Part shown: one piece after another, positions 53,915 to 62,759 of the stretch
Layout of the letters: every line of letters starts with the position of its first letter
Numbering within the stretch: the stretch's first letter is position 1
NCBI RefSeq assembly: GCF_040675855.1
Contig: NZ_JBEGIK010000001.1
Span: 3,286,001-3,350,000, forward strand
Length of the DNA: 64,000 nucleotides
Direction of reading: 5' to 3'
Source: Microbacterium sp. LWH3-1.2
GTDB lineage: Bacteria > Actinomycetota > Actinomycetes > Actinomycetales > Microbacteriaceae
The notes under the pieces: model-generated
What the model was told of the DNA's origin: nothing
The model's input: the letters and a program-made list of their open reading frames with translations, nothing else
Databases searched by the model: none
Position numbers and translations under genes: made by a program

Positions 53915-55117
53915 GTGGCACGCCGTCAAGCCCCGCCGGGCTCGCAGACCTCGCTCCGCGAGGCCAATCGCGCGCGTGTCATCGAGTCGCTGAAGCGCCA
54001 CGGTCGTCTCACCCAGATCGAGCTCGCCGGCAGCACAGGCCTCTCGCCCGCCACGGTCTCGAACATCGTCAAGGAGCTGACGGCGTCGGGCCTCCTGCAC
54101 ACGTCGTTCACGACGAGCAGCGGCCGCCGCGCGACCCTGGTGTCGCTCGCCCGCCGCCTCGGCCTCGTCGCCGGGGTCCACTACAGCTCACGCCACCTGC
54201 ACATCGCCATCGCCGACACTGCGCGCACCATCGTGACGCAGTCGTCGCTGCCGCTCCCCCTCGACCACCGCCACGACTCCGAACTCGACCGCCTCGCCCT
54301 GCTGCTCGGCGACATGATGGAATCCCTCGGCGGATCCATGGCCGACATCCTCGGCGTCGGTCTCGCGCTTCCCGCGCCCATCGATCCGCGGACCGGCATG
54401 GTGTCGACGCCCGGGCTGCTGCGCGGCTGGGAGAACGTCGACGTCGCCGAGAGCCTCTCGATCCGCATCGGACGCCCCGTGCACGTCGACAGTGAGGCGA
54501 ACCTCGGCGGGCTGGCCGAGGCGCGTGAGGGCAACGGACGCTCGGCCGCGTCGTCGGTGTTCATCCGCGTCGGGCACACCATCAGCGCCGGGCTCGTCGT
54601 GGGCGGCGACCTGTTCCGCGGCGTCAACGGCAAGGCCGGCCAGATCGGGCACGTCACCCTCGACGAGAACGGCCCCATCTGCCGCTGCAGCAATCGCGGC
54701 TGCCTCGAGACCTACGCCGGCGGGCCCGCCCTGCTGTCGCTCTTCCCTCCGAGCGAGGGCATGCACCGCCTCGGCGACCTGCTGCACGCCGCCGAGGCGG
54801 GCGACGGCGCGGCGCGCCGCGTGATCGCCGACGCCGGCCGGCACATCGGCATCGCCGCCGCGAGCCTGTGCAATCTCTTCGACCCCGAGCTCATCGTGGT
54901 CGGCGGCGAGCTCGGCCAAGCCGGCGAGATCCTCATGGCACCGATGCGCCACTCGCTCGAGCGCACCGCACTCGCGTCCGCGGACGGCCTGCCCGAGATC
55001 GTGGGCGCCTCGTTCGGCGAGTGGGCCGAGACGCGCGGGGCGATCGCGATCGCCCTCGACCATGTCACGGTCGACGCCCAGCTGCCGACCGCACCGTCGC
55101 TGCCCATCACCGCATAG
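53915..55117 (+). CDS. ROK-family transcriptional repressor
   Basis: 400 residues. The N-terminal winged HTH (RLTQIELAGSTGLSPATVSNIVKEL) is followed by a ROK sugar-kinase-like domain with GVGLALPAPID, GHVTLDENG and the zinc-motif region CRCSNRGCLETYAGG. This is the NagC/XylR type that represses sugar uptake until its sugar binds. It precedes two sugar ABC systems by 9 bp and is almost certainly their regulator. GTG start, probably leaderless. Confidence 0.92.
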   Translation: MARRQAPPGSQTSLREANRARVIESLKRHGRLTQIELAGSTGLSPATVSNIVKELTASGLLHTSFTTSSGRRATLVSLARRLGLVAGVHYSSRHLHIAIADTARTIVTQSSLPLPLDHRHDSELDRLALLLGDMMESLGGSMADILGVGLALPAPIDPRTGMVSTPGLLRGWENVDVAESLSIRIGRPVHVDSEANLGGLAEAREGNGRSAASSVFIRVGHTISAGLVVGGDLFRGVNGKAGQIGHVTLDENGPICRCSNRGCLETYAGGPALLSLFPPSEGMHRLGDLLHAAEAGDGAARRVIADAGRHIGIAAASLCNLFDPELIVVGGELGQAGEILMAPMRHSLERTALASADGLPEIVGASFGEWAETRGAIAIALDHVTVDAQLPTAPSLPITA

Positions 55118-55126
55118 GCTCGTCCG

Positions 55127-56224
55127 ATGCCCCGTACGCGACTGGATCGGCCGCGACGGCGCCCGAGCGGGCGTCGCGCGGTGGCGGCAGCATCCGGGTT
55201 CCTGCTCGCCACCGCAATGCTGTCGGGCTGCTCCGGCACGCCCGGCCAGGGAGGCACCCCCGACGACGACACGATCGCCCTGTTGCTGCCCGACGCGAAG
55301 ACCGCGCGCTACGAGACGTTCGACCGGCCGATGTTCGAGGCGCGTATCGCCGAGCTCGGCGAGTACGAGGTGCTGTACGCCAACGCCGACCAGGACGCCG
55401 CCAAGCAGCAGCAGCAGGCGGAGTCCGCGCTCGCCGCCGGCGCCGGCGTGCTCGTGCTCGACCCGGTGGACGCGAACGCCGCCGTCAGCATCGTGAGTTC
55501 GGCGAACGCGAAGGGCGTGCCCGTCATCTCGTACGACCGGCTCGTCGCCGGCGGCGACCTGGCGTACTACATCTCGTTCGACAACGAGAAGGTCGGCGTG
55601 CTGCAGGCGACCGCGTTCGTGAAGGGCATGCAGGCGGAGGACGAGGGCAGCGGCATCCTGATGGTCAACGGCTCCCCCACCGACAGCAACGCCGCGCTGT
55701 TCAAGCAGGGCGCGCACAGCATCATCGACGACAGTGGTCTGCGCGTGCTCGCCGAGTACGACACCCCCGGCTGGAACCCCGAGAAGGCACAGGAGTGGGT
55801 GTCGGGCCAGATCGCGCAGCACGGCGACGCCATCGCGGGGGTCTACGCCGCGAACGACGCGACCGCGGGCGGCGCGGTCGCGGCGCTGCGGGTAGCGAAC
55901 ATCGATCCCCTGCCGATCGTCACGGGCCAGGATGCCGAGCTCTCGGCGATCCAGCGCATCTTGACGGGCGACCAGTACATGACCGTCTACAAGGCGATCA
56001 AGCCGCAGGCCGAACTCGCGGCCGAGGTCGCCGTCAAGCTGCTTCACGGCGAGAAGGTCACGGCCCCGCTCGAGATCCAGGGCACACCGGCCACTCTGCT
56101 CGACCCGGTGGCCGTGACGATCGACGACATCATGGACACCGTGGTCGCCGACGGATTCTGGAGCGTCGACGACATCTGCACCCCGGCGTACGCGGATGCG
56201 TGCGAAGCGGCGGGCATCGGGTAG
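55127..56224 (+). CDS. Sugar ABC transporter, substrate-binding lipoprotein 1
   Basis: 365 residues with signal and lipobox AMLSGC, then a Peripla_BP_4 fold like XylF/FrcB. LVLDPVDANAAVSIVSSANAKGVPVISYDRLV and the hinge region MVNGSPTDSNAALFKQGA resemble xylose-binding proteins. It delivers a pentose or hexose to the permease at 57208. It starts 9 bp after the ROK repressor. A paralogue is at 58749-59831. Confidence 0.9.
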   Translation: MPRTRLDRPRRRPSGRRAVAAASGFLLATAMLSGCSGTPGQGGTPDDDTIALLLPDAKTARYETFDRPMFEARIAELGEYEVLYANADQDAAKQQQQAESALAAGAGVLVLDPVDANAAVSIVSSANAKGVPVISYDRLVAGGDLAYYISFDNEKVGVLQATAFVKGMQAEDEGSGILMVNGSPTDSNAALFKQGAHSIIDDSGLRVLAEYDTPGWNPEKAQEWVSGQIAQHGDAIAGVYAANDATAGGAVAALRVANIDPLPIVTGQDAELSAIQRILTGDQYMTVYKAIKPQAELAAEVAVKLLHGEKVTAPLEIQGTPATLLDPVAVTIDDIMDTVVADGFWSVDDICTPAYADACEAAGIG

Positions 56225-56275
56225 GGTCCTGACTCTGACAGGGGTCGGCGGTGGATCGATGAGGACGAGGCGAGG

Positions 56276-57211
56276 ATGTCGATGACGCACCCGCGGGCGG
56301 GACGCCCGCGCGAACGCGTGCTGACGATGCATGGCATCGGCAAGCGCTTCGGCGCGGTCAAGGCCCTCACGGACGTCGATTTCTGGGTCAACGAGGGCGA
56401 GGTGGTCGCCCTCGTCGGCGACAACGGCGCCGGCAAATCGACGCTCGTGAAGGTGCTCGCCGGCGTGCACCCGCCCGACAGCGGAACAATCGAGTTCGAC
56501 GGCGAGCCGGTCGGCATCGACTCCCCCGCCGATGCGCAGCAGCTCGGGATCGAGACGATCTTCCAGGACCTCGCGCTGTGCGACAACCTCGACGTGGTCG
56601 CCAATCTTTGGCTGGGCCGCGAGCTCCGCGACGGCGCGACGCTCGACGAGGTCGACATGGAGCAGCGCACCTGGACGCTGTTGCGCGAGCTCTCGGCGAA
56701 GATCCCGTCGGTGCGGATCCCCGTCGCATCGCTGTCGGGAGGACAGCGGCAGACCGTCGCGATCGCCCGGTCGCTCATCGGCGAGCCCCGGGTCGTCATC
56801 CTCGACGAGCCGACCGCCGCCCTCGGCGTCGCCCAGACGGCCGAGGTGCTGAATCTCATCGAACGGCTCCGCGAGCGCGGGCACGGCGTGATCCTCATCA
56901 GCCACAACATGGCCGACGTCATGGCGGTCGCCGACCGGGTCGTCGTCTTGCGCCTCGGCCGCAACAACGGCGTCTACAACGTCGCCGACGTCACGAGCGA
57001 GACGCTCATCGCGGCCATCACCGGCGCGGTCGACCACTCGACTCTTCGTCGGGCATCGGAACGGACGGATGCCGCGCCCCCGCCGTCGCCGATCGGCCCG
57101 TCCCTGGACGAACCCGAGCTCGACGAGCACACCGCCGGGGGCACGGTCATCCGCATGCCCCGGGCCGGGTCCCGCCGCACGTCCCGTCCCCGCGGGGACG
57201 GGACCCGATGA
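56276..57211 (+). CDS. Sugar ABC transporter, single-domain ATPase 1
   Basis: 311 residues with one ABC domain: Walker A GDNGAGKST, signature LSGGQRQ, Walker B VVILDEP. XylG/RbsA-type ATPases have two domains; this resembles FrcA-type single ATPases. The C-terminal tail (about 255-311) is Pro/Arg-rich and unlike its paralogue. It overlaps the permease start by 4 nt. The last codons lie in a perfect 24-bp palindrome (57181-57204). Confidence 0.9.
   Translation: MSMTHPRAGRPRERVLTMHGIGKRFGAVKALTDVDFWVNEGEVVALVGDNGAGKSTLVKVLAGVHPPDSGTIEFDGEPVGIDSPADAQQLGIETIFQDLALCDNLDVVANLWLGRELRDGATLDEVDMEQRTWTLLRELSAKIPSVRIPVASLSGGQRQTVAIARSLIGEPRVVILDEPTAALGVAQTAEVLNLIERLRERGHGVILISHNMADVMAVADRVVVLRLGRNNGVYNVADVTSETLIAAITGAVDHSTLRRASERTDAAPPPSPIGPSLDEPELDEHTAGGTVIRMPRAGSRRTSRPRGDGTR
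57181..57204. repeat. Perfect 24-bp palindrome at the ATPase/permease junction
   Basis: The 12-nt arm GTCCCGTCCCCG and its exact complement lie 4 nt before the permease ATG, inside the ATPase coding end. In mRNA the hairpin would mask or slow initiation of the permease, or mark a processing site that sets transporter stoichiometry. Confidence 0.8.
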
Positions 57212-58455
57212 GCCTCCCCCACGGAGAGCGGCTCGCGGAGACGGCCCCGCAGGAGCGGCTCCTGAGCGCAAGCGGCATCCGTCACGCCTTCGAGGCGTTC
57301 GTGGCCCGCGTGCGCGGCGGCGATCTGGGGGCGCTCCCCGTCGTGCTCGGGATCGTGGTGATCTGGACGGTCTTCCAGCTGCTGAACCCGGTGTTCCTGT
57401 CGAGCGAGAACCTCGTCAACCTCACGATGCAGTGCGCAGCGATCGGCACGATCGCCCTCGGCGTGGTGCTCGTGCTGCTCGTCGGCGAGATCGACCTCTC
57501 GGTCGGCTCGGTGTCAGGCCTCGCCGCAGCGGTGCTGGCTGTGACCTTCGTGCAGTTGCAGTGGAACCTCGTCCTCTCCCTGGTCGCGGGGATCGTGATC
57601 GGCTGCCTCGTCGGGTTGCTCTACGGGTACCTGTTCACGCGCTTCGGTCTTCCGAGCTTCGTCATCACGCTCGCGGGTCTGCTCGGCTTCCTGGGCCTGC
57701 AGCTGTGGGTGCTCGGCGAGACGGGATCGATTGCGATCCCGTTCGATTCATGGCTCGTGCAGTTCGCGCAGCAGATGTTCCTTCCGGCGTGGGCGTCCTA
57801 TGTCGTGGCCGTGCTCGCCGTCACCGCCTTCGCGTGGTCGCTCGTACGACGTTCCCGACGGCGCGCGGCTGCCAACCTCGTGAGTCAGAGCTACGGCGAG
57901 ATCGCGGTGCGCAGCGCCGTGCTGCTCGTGTTCCTGCTCGTCGCCGCGTGGTACCTCAACCTGAACCGCGGCGTCGGCGTGATGTTCCTGTTCTTCCTCG
58001 CGCTGGTGGTCGCGATGAACTTCGCCCTCACCCGCACCCGCTGGGGGCGCGCCGTCTACGCGGTCGGCGGATCGGTCGAGGCCGCGAGACGCGCGGGGAT
58101 CCGCGTGGACCGGATCTACCTTTCTGTCTTCGCGATGTGCTCGACCCTCGCCGCTGTGGGCGGCATCCTCGCCGCCGCACGGCTGGCCTCGGCGAATCAG
58201 AGCTCGGGCACCGGCGACGTGAACCTCAACGCGATCGCGGCTGCTGTCATCGGCGGCACCAGCCTCTTCGGCGGACGCGGGTCCGCGTTCTCGGCACTCA
58301 TCGGCATCGTCGTGATCCAGTCGATCTCGTCGGGCCTGACGCTTCTGAGCCTCGACTCCTCGGTCCAGTTCATGGTCACCGGCGTGGTGCTCGTGCTCGC
58401 CGTGATCATCGACTCCCTCTCGCGCCGCACCCGCGCGGCCACCGGACGCGCCTGA
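57208..58455 (+). CDS. Sugar ABC transporter, permease 1
   Basis: 415 residues, about 10 membrane helices, BPD_transp_2 (XylH/RbsC class). LVGEIDLSVGSVSGLAA and AVIGGTSLFGGRGSAFSALIG are the family motifs. The N-terminal RVRGGDLGALPVVLG is shared with permease 2. Start overlaps the ATPase stop (ATGA) and follows the palindrome. A 293-bp leader separates it from system 2. Confidence 0.91.
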   Translation: MSLPHGERLAETAPQERLLSASGIRHAFEAFVARVRGGDLGALPVVLGIVVIWTVFQLLNPVFLSSENLVNLTMQCAAIGTIALGVVLVLLVGEIDLSVGSVSGLAAAVLAVTFVQLQWNLVLSLVAGIVIGCLVGLLYGYLFTRFGLPSFVITLAGLLGFLGLQLWVLGETGSIAIPFDSWLVQFAQQMFLPAWASYVVAVLAVTAFAWSLVRRSRRRAAANLVSQSYGEIAVRSAVLLVFLLVAAWYLNLNRGVGVMFLFFLALVVAMNFALTRTRWGRAVYAVGGSVEAARRAGIRVDRIYLSVFAMCSTLAAVGGILAAARLASANQSSGTGDVNLNAIAAAVIGGTSLFGGRGSAFSALIGIVVIQSISSGLTLLSLDSSVQFMVTGVVLVLAVIIDSLSRRTRAATGRA

Positions 58456-58748
58456 AACCGATCGCCCGGCCGCCTGGCTTCACTTGGCGAACGCGCCGAG
58501 CCGGTGTTCACGATGGCTCCCGGAATCCCCTTGTCGAATTGTCGCGTTTCGACCTGCTGCATGGGCACTCTGCACGGTAAGCGCTCTCTAGGCCGTCCGC
58601 GCGACAGTATCCACCCTCTCAGATCGACGGCGTTGCCAAAGCGTTATGTTCAAGACTTGACGATAAGAATCGGTGTACTCGATGATCGCATCAGCGCGAT
58701 GAACACAGGGACGATCCTGGACTCGCTCGCTTCAATGACGAAAGGCGA
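58456..58748 (+). promoter_or_regulatory. Promoter region of the second sugar ABC system
   Basis: No gene was found here. The region includes TCAAGACTTGA (58650-58660), a perfect 5-1-5 palindrome overlapping a -35-like TTGACG (58657-58662). A -10-like GATGAT follows at 58681-58686 with an 18-bp spacer. The ROK repressor at 53915 is the natural candidate to bind here. Position relative to the start at 58749 leaves an untranslated leader of about 60 bp. Confidence 0.5.
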
Positions 58749-59831
58749 ATGATGAAGAAGTCTTCGATCCTTGCCGCGGTCGCCCTTACGGGTGCCGCCG
58801 CGGTGATGCTGGCCGGCTGTGCCGGCAACGGCGACGGCAACGGAGGTTCCACCGAGGGTGGCGGCGACGCGGCCGGCCGCGCCTGCGTGATCCTGCCCGA
58901 CGCGGCGTCCTCGCCCCGCTGGGAGAACCTGGACCGTCCGTTCCTCCAGGAGGGCCTGGAGGCGGCGGGCTTCGAGGCCGACATCCAGAACGCGCAGGGC
59001 GATAAGGACAAGTACGCGACCCTCGCGGACCAGCAGCTCACCAAGGGCTGCGGCGTCATGCTCCTCGTAGACCTCAACGGCGCCGCCGTCTCGGTCGCCG
59101 AGAAGGCGAAGGCCGAGGGCATTCCGGTCATCGCCTACGACCGTCCCTTCAAGGGCTCTGACTACTACGTCTCGTTCGACAACGAAGAGGTCGGCCGCCT
59201 CGAGGGTCAGCTCGTCCTTGACGGTCTCGAGGCCAAGGGGGTCGCCCCCGCCGACGCGGTCGTCGTCTACATGGGCGGCGACCCGACCGACGGTAACGCG
59301 AAGATGTTCCACGATGGCGCCGTTGAGGTCATGGAGGCCGCGGGCATCACCCCGGCCGCCGAGCCTCCGGGGGTCTGGGACCAGGCGAAGTCGCAGACCA
59401 ACTTCGAGCAGGCTCTCACCAGCCTGAACGGCCAGGTCGACGGCGTCTGGGTGGCGAACGACACCAACGCCGCGGGCGTGATCAAGGTCCTGCAGGACAA
59501 CAACCTGACCGGCGTTGCCGTGTCGGGCCAGGATGCGAATGTCGCGGGCCTGCAGAACATCCTTCTCGGCTGGCAGACGGGCACCGTGTGGAAGCAGGTG
59601 AACCTCGAGGCTGACGCCGCGATCGAGACCGCCATCGCGCTGCTGAACGGCGAGACTCCGGATGCGGACGCCGAGCTCGACGACGGCACCCCCTACATCC
59701 AGGTCACGCCGACCGTCGTCGGCCCCAACGAGGTCAAGGACGTCGTCGCCGCCGGCGGCTACGCCAGCTTCGACGACGTTTGCACGCCGGACGTCGAGGC
59801 GAAGTGCGCCGAGTTCGGAGTCACGGAGTAA
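58749..59831 (+). CDS. Sugar ABC transporter, substrate-binding lipoprotein 2
   Basis: 360 residues, lipobox VMLAGC and a Gly-rich linker, same fold as the SBP at 55127. It keeps ILPDAASSPRWENLDRPF and the DNEEVG segment also seen in SBP 1 (DNEKVG), so the two are paralogues, with divergence around the ligand cleft. It may bind a related but different sugar. AAAGG lies just upstream; ATG 58752 is an alternative. It leads the second transporter operon. Confidence 0.9.
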   Translation: MMKKSSILAAVALTGAAAVMLAGCAGNGDGNGGSTEGGGDAAGRACVILPDAASSPRWENLDRPFLQEGLEAAGFEADIQNAQGDKDKYATLADQQLTKGCGVMLLVDLNGAAVSVAEKAKAEGIPVIAYDRPFKGSDYYVSFDNEEVGRLEGQLVLDGLEAKGVAPADAVVVYMGGDPTDGNAKMFHDGAVEVMEAAGITPAAEPPGVWDQAKSQTNFEQALTSLNGQVDGVWVANDTNAAGVIKVLQDNNLTGVAVSGQDANVAGLQNILLGWQTGTVWKQVNLEADAAIETAIALLNGETPDADAELDDGTPYIQVTPTVVGPNEVKDVVAAGGYASFDDVCTPDVEAKCAEFGVTE

Positions 59832-59916
59832 CGTTCGGTTCAAGCCGCGAGGGCGTCGCGTCATCGAGGCGCGGCGCCCTCTCGCGCACAGCACCGACAT
59901 CGCAAGGAAGCGAGCA

Positions 59917-60723
59917 ATGTCAGACACACTCACCGCCACCGAGCCGATCATCAAACTGGTCGGCGTCAAGAAGTCCTTCGGCCCGGTCAGCGTCCTGAAG
60001 GGCGTCGACCTCGAGGTCCACCCCGGCAAGGTCACCGCACTGGTGGGCGACAACGGGGCCGGGAAGTCCACGCTCATCAAGGGTCTCGCCGGTGTTCAGC
60101 CGTACGACGAGGGCGAGGTGCTCATCGACGGAACCCACCGTGACCTGCATGCTCCCCGCGACGCGTCCGGCCTCGGCATCGAGGTCGTCTACCAGGACCT
60201 CGCGCTGTGCGACAACCTCGACATCGTGCAGAACATGTTCCTCGGTCGCGAGGAACTCTCGTTCGGCACCTTCGACGAGGGGCGAATGGAGAAGGAGGCG
60301 TCCGACACCCTCCGCTCGCTCTCGGTGCGCACGGTCAAGTCGGTACGTCAGAAGGTGTCGAGCCTCTCGGGCGGCCAACGTCAGACCGTCGCGATCGCGC
60401 GCGCCGTGCTGAAGAAGGCGCGCGTCGTGATTCTCGACGAGCCCACCGCCGCCCTCGGCGTGGCACAGACAGAGCAGGTGCTGAACCTGGTCAAGCGGCT
60501 GTCGGAGCAGGGCGTCGCCGTGATCCTCATCAGCCACAACCTCGCCGACGTGTTCGAGGTGGCCGACGACATCGCGGTCCTCTACCTCGGTCAGATGGTC
60601 GCGCAGATCCCGACGAGCGAGACCACGCGCGACGACGTCGTCGGATACATCACCGGCACCAAGGCGCCGAAGGGCGTGACGATCGTCGACACCTCCACCA
60701 TCAGCACGGAAGGAGACGTGTGA
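59917..60723 (+). CDS. Sugar ABC transporter, single-domain ATPase 2
   Basis: 268 residues with GDNGAGKST, LSGGQRQ and VVILDEPTAALGVAQT, close to ATPase 1 (shared QDLALCDNLD Q-loop region and HN(L/M)ADV). Again only one ABC domain. Start ATG with GGAAG 7 nt upstream. Overlaps permease 2 by one base (TGATG). The Pro-rich tail of ATPase 1 is absent. Confidence 0.91.
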   Translation: MSDTLTATEPIIKLVGVKKSFGPVSVLKGVDLEVHPGKVTALVGDNGAGKSTLIKGLAGVQPYDEGEVLIDGTHRDLHAPRDASGLGIEVVYQDLALCDNLDIVQNMFLGREELSFGTFDEGRMEKEASDTLRSLSVRTVKSVRQKVSSLSGGQRQTVAIARAVLKKARVVILDEPTAALGVAQTEQVLNLVKRLSEQGVAVILISHNLADVFEVADDIAVLYLGQMVAQIPTSETTRDDVVGYITGTKAPKGVTIVDTSTISTEGDV

Positions 60724-61994
60724 TGAGCGGCAATGCCACGACACGGACCGAAGCCGCACCCGATCCCCTCGCGAGCGACCTCATCGGCAGCGGCGTCGAA
60801 GGCGGCGCCGGCGACCAGCTGAAGGCATGGTGGCAGCGGGTGCGCGGCGGCGACATGGGCGCCCTCCCGGCCATCGGCGGCCTGGTGGTTCTCTTCGCGC
60901 TGTTCTCGGTTCTGAGCCCGTTCTTCCTCACGGAACGCAACTTCGCGAACCTGCTCAATCAGGCGGCCACCCTGGTCGTGCTCGGCATGGCGCTGGTATT
61001 CGTGCTGCTGCTCGGCGAGATCGACCTGTCCGCGGGCGTCACCGGCGGCGTCGGGATGGCGCTCTTCGTCGTGCTCGCGGCCCAGGGGGTTCCCTGGCCC
61101 CTCGCCCTCCTGGTCGGCTTCGGGTTCGGGTTCCTCACGGGCGCGCTGATAGGTTTCTTCGTCGCCCGGGTAGGCATCCCGTCGTTCGTCGTCACGCTCG
61201 GTCTGTTCCTCGGCTTTCAGGGACTCGCGCTCGTCATCATTGGCCCTGGTGGCCTGTTCCGCCTCGAGGTGCCCGAGCTGATCTTCCTGCAGAACGGCAA
61301 CCTTCCCATATGGGGCGGTTGGGTCATGCTCGCGATCATGCTCGCCGTCTCGGCCGGGACGTCATTCTGGGACCGCGCCCGCCGCGCCCGCGCCGGCGTG
61401 CCCAATCGCGCCCTGTCGCTGGTGTGGATCAAGCTGGCGGCCATCGCCGTCATCGGCGGGATCGTGGTGTACGTCCTCAACCAGAACCGCGGACAGTCGG
61501 TGATCGAGGTCGCGGGCGTGCCGGTCGTCGTGCCGGTGGTGCTCGTCATCCTCTGGCTGGGCACGTTCCTGCTCGACCGCACCAGGTTCGGCCGATACAT
61601 CTACGCCATCGGTGGCAATGCCGAGGCCGCCCGGCGTTCGGGCGTGAAGGTGCGCTGGATCAAGTGGTGGGCGTTCGTGATCTGCTCGAGCCTGGCCGTC
61701 TTCTCGGCGCTGCTGAGCGTCGCGCGCGTCGGCTCGGTCGACGCGACCGTCGGCCGCGACATCGTCCTGTCGGGCGTCGCGGCAGCAGTCGTCGGCGGGG
61801 TCAGCTTGTTCGGCGGCAAGGGCCGTCTCATGCACGCCGCGATCGGTGCGCTGGTGATCGCGACGATCACCAACGGCCTGGGTCTGCTGAACCTGCCCGC
61901 CGGCATCAACCTGCTGGTCACCGGCGGCGTGCTGATCCTCGCGGCGACCGTGGACGCCCTCTCGCGTCTGCGTTCCGGCGGAGTCCGGATGTAG
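60723..61994 (+). CDS. Sugar ABC transporter, permease 2
   Basis: 423 residues, BPD_transp_2 class. It has LLGEIDLSAGVTGGVG, GRYIYAIGGNAEAARRSG and AVVGGVSLFGGKGRLMHAAIG. The N-terminal WQRVRGGDMGALPAIGG matches permease 1. It ends the tandem transporter block. A strong rho-independent terminator follows 16 bp after the stop. Confidence 0.91.
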   Translation: MSGNATTRTEAAPDPLASDLIGSGVEGGAGDQLKAWWQRVRGGDMGALPAIGGLVVLFALFSVLSPFFLTERNFANLLNQAATLVVLGMALVFVLLLGEIDLSAGVTGGVGMALFVVLAAQGVPWPLALLVGFGFGFLTGALIGFFVARVGIPSFVVTLGLFLGFQGLALVIIGPGGLFRLEVPELIFLQNGNLPIWGGWVMLAIMLAVSAGTSFWDRARRARAGVPNRALSLVWIKLAAIAVIGGIVVYVLNQNRGQSVIEVAGVPVVVPVVLVILWLGTFLLDRTRFGRYIYAIGGNAEAARRSGVKVRWIKWWAFVICSSLAVFSALLSVARVGSVDATVGRDIVLSGVAAAVVGGVSLFGGKGRLMHAAIGALVIATITNGLGLLNLPAGINLLVTGGVLILAATVDALSRLRSGGVRM

Positions 61995-62009
61995 CGGACA
62001 ACCCACGCC

Positions 62010-62050
62010 AGAAGGCGCCGGGCGGCTGCATCCGTGCGGCGCCTTCTTCT
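62010..62050 (+). terminator. Rho-independent terminator of the sugar transporter block
   Basis: AGAAGGCGCCG (62010-62020) pairs exactly with 62037-62047 around a 16-nt loop and is followed by TCTG. It lies 16 bp after the permease stop and between convergent genes, so it may also stop the sirtuin transcript. Confidence 0.85.
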
Positions 62051-62051
62051 G

Positions 62052-62759
62052 TCATCGCCGCGGCGCGCGCAGTGCGATCGTCTCCTCGACCCACGCCGGC
62101 ACGAGCTCGCTCGCGAGGCCGGCCCGCGTCTCGTCGAAGGGCACCGCCGGGTCGCTGGGCTCGAGGTTGAGCTCCACCGTGCGCGCCCCGAAGGCCGACG
62201 CGAGCGCGACGTACCCGGCCGCCGGGTACACCTGGCCTGACGTGCCGATCGAGACGAACACGTCGCACGCGACGACCGCCTGCTCGATGCGGTCGAGCCC
62301 GTACGGCATCTCACCGAACCAGACCACGTCGGGGCGCAGCATCCGTTCTCCGCATTCGGGGCACGCGGGGCGGTCGATGAGGTCGGCGACCCAATCGGGC
62401 CGGGATCCGCAGGCGAGGCAGAGCGCGCGTCGCAGCTCGCCGTGCATGTGCACGAGGTTGCGGCTGCCGGCGCGCTCGTGCAGGTCGTCGACATTCTGCG
62501 TGACCACGAGCAGGTCGTCGCCGATCGCGCCTTCGAGACGGGCGAGCGCGCGATGCGCGGCATTCGGGACGACGGATGCCGCCGCCCGGCGTCGTGCGTC
62601 ATAGAACGCCTGGACGAGGTCGGGGTCGCGTTCGAATCCCTCCGGCGTCGCCACGTCGTCCACGTCGTGGCCCTCCCAGAGACCGTCGGCGCCGCGGAAC
62701 GTGGGCACGCCGCTCTCTGCCGAGATGCCGGCCCCCGTGAGCACGACGATGCGATTCAT
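62052..62759 (-). CDS. cobB: NAD-dependent sirtuin deacylase
   Basis: 235 residues with GAGISAESGVPTFR (NAD binding), TQNVDDLHERAG, the catalytic His in VHMHGEL and a four-Cys zinc site CLAC...CPEC. FYDARRR supplies a Tyr-x-x-Arg, the pair that gives class III sirtuins (SIRT5, CobB) activity on succinyl and malonyl lysine. ATG overlaps the upstream hydrolase-like gene (ATGA). Confidence 0.93.
   Translation of the reverse strand: MNRIVVLTGAGISAESGVPTFRGADGLWEGHDVDDVATPEGFERDPDLVQAFYDARRRAAASVVPNAAHRALARLEGAIGDDLLVVTQNVDDLHERAGSRNLVHMHGELRRALCLACGSRPDWVADLIDRPACPECGERMLRPDVVWFGEMPYGLDRIEQAVVACDVFVSIGTSGQVYPAAGYVALASAFGARTVELNLEPSDPAVPFDETRAGLASELVPAWVEETIALRAPRR

Noticed and set aside
54188..57271. 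1027-codon minus-strand frame over the ROK and transporter genes
   Set aside because: Antisense shadow of three well-supported genes with repetitive Arg/Asp/Val composition.
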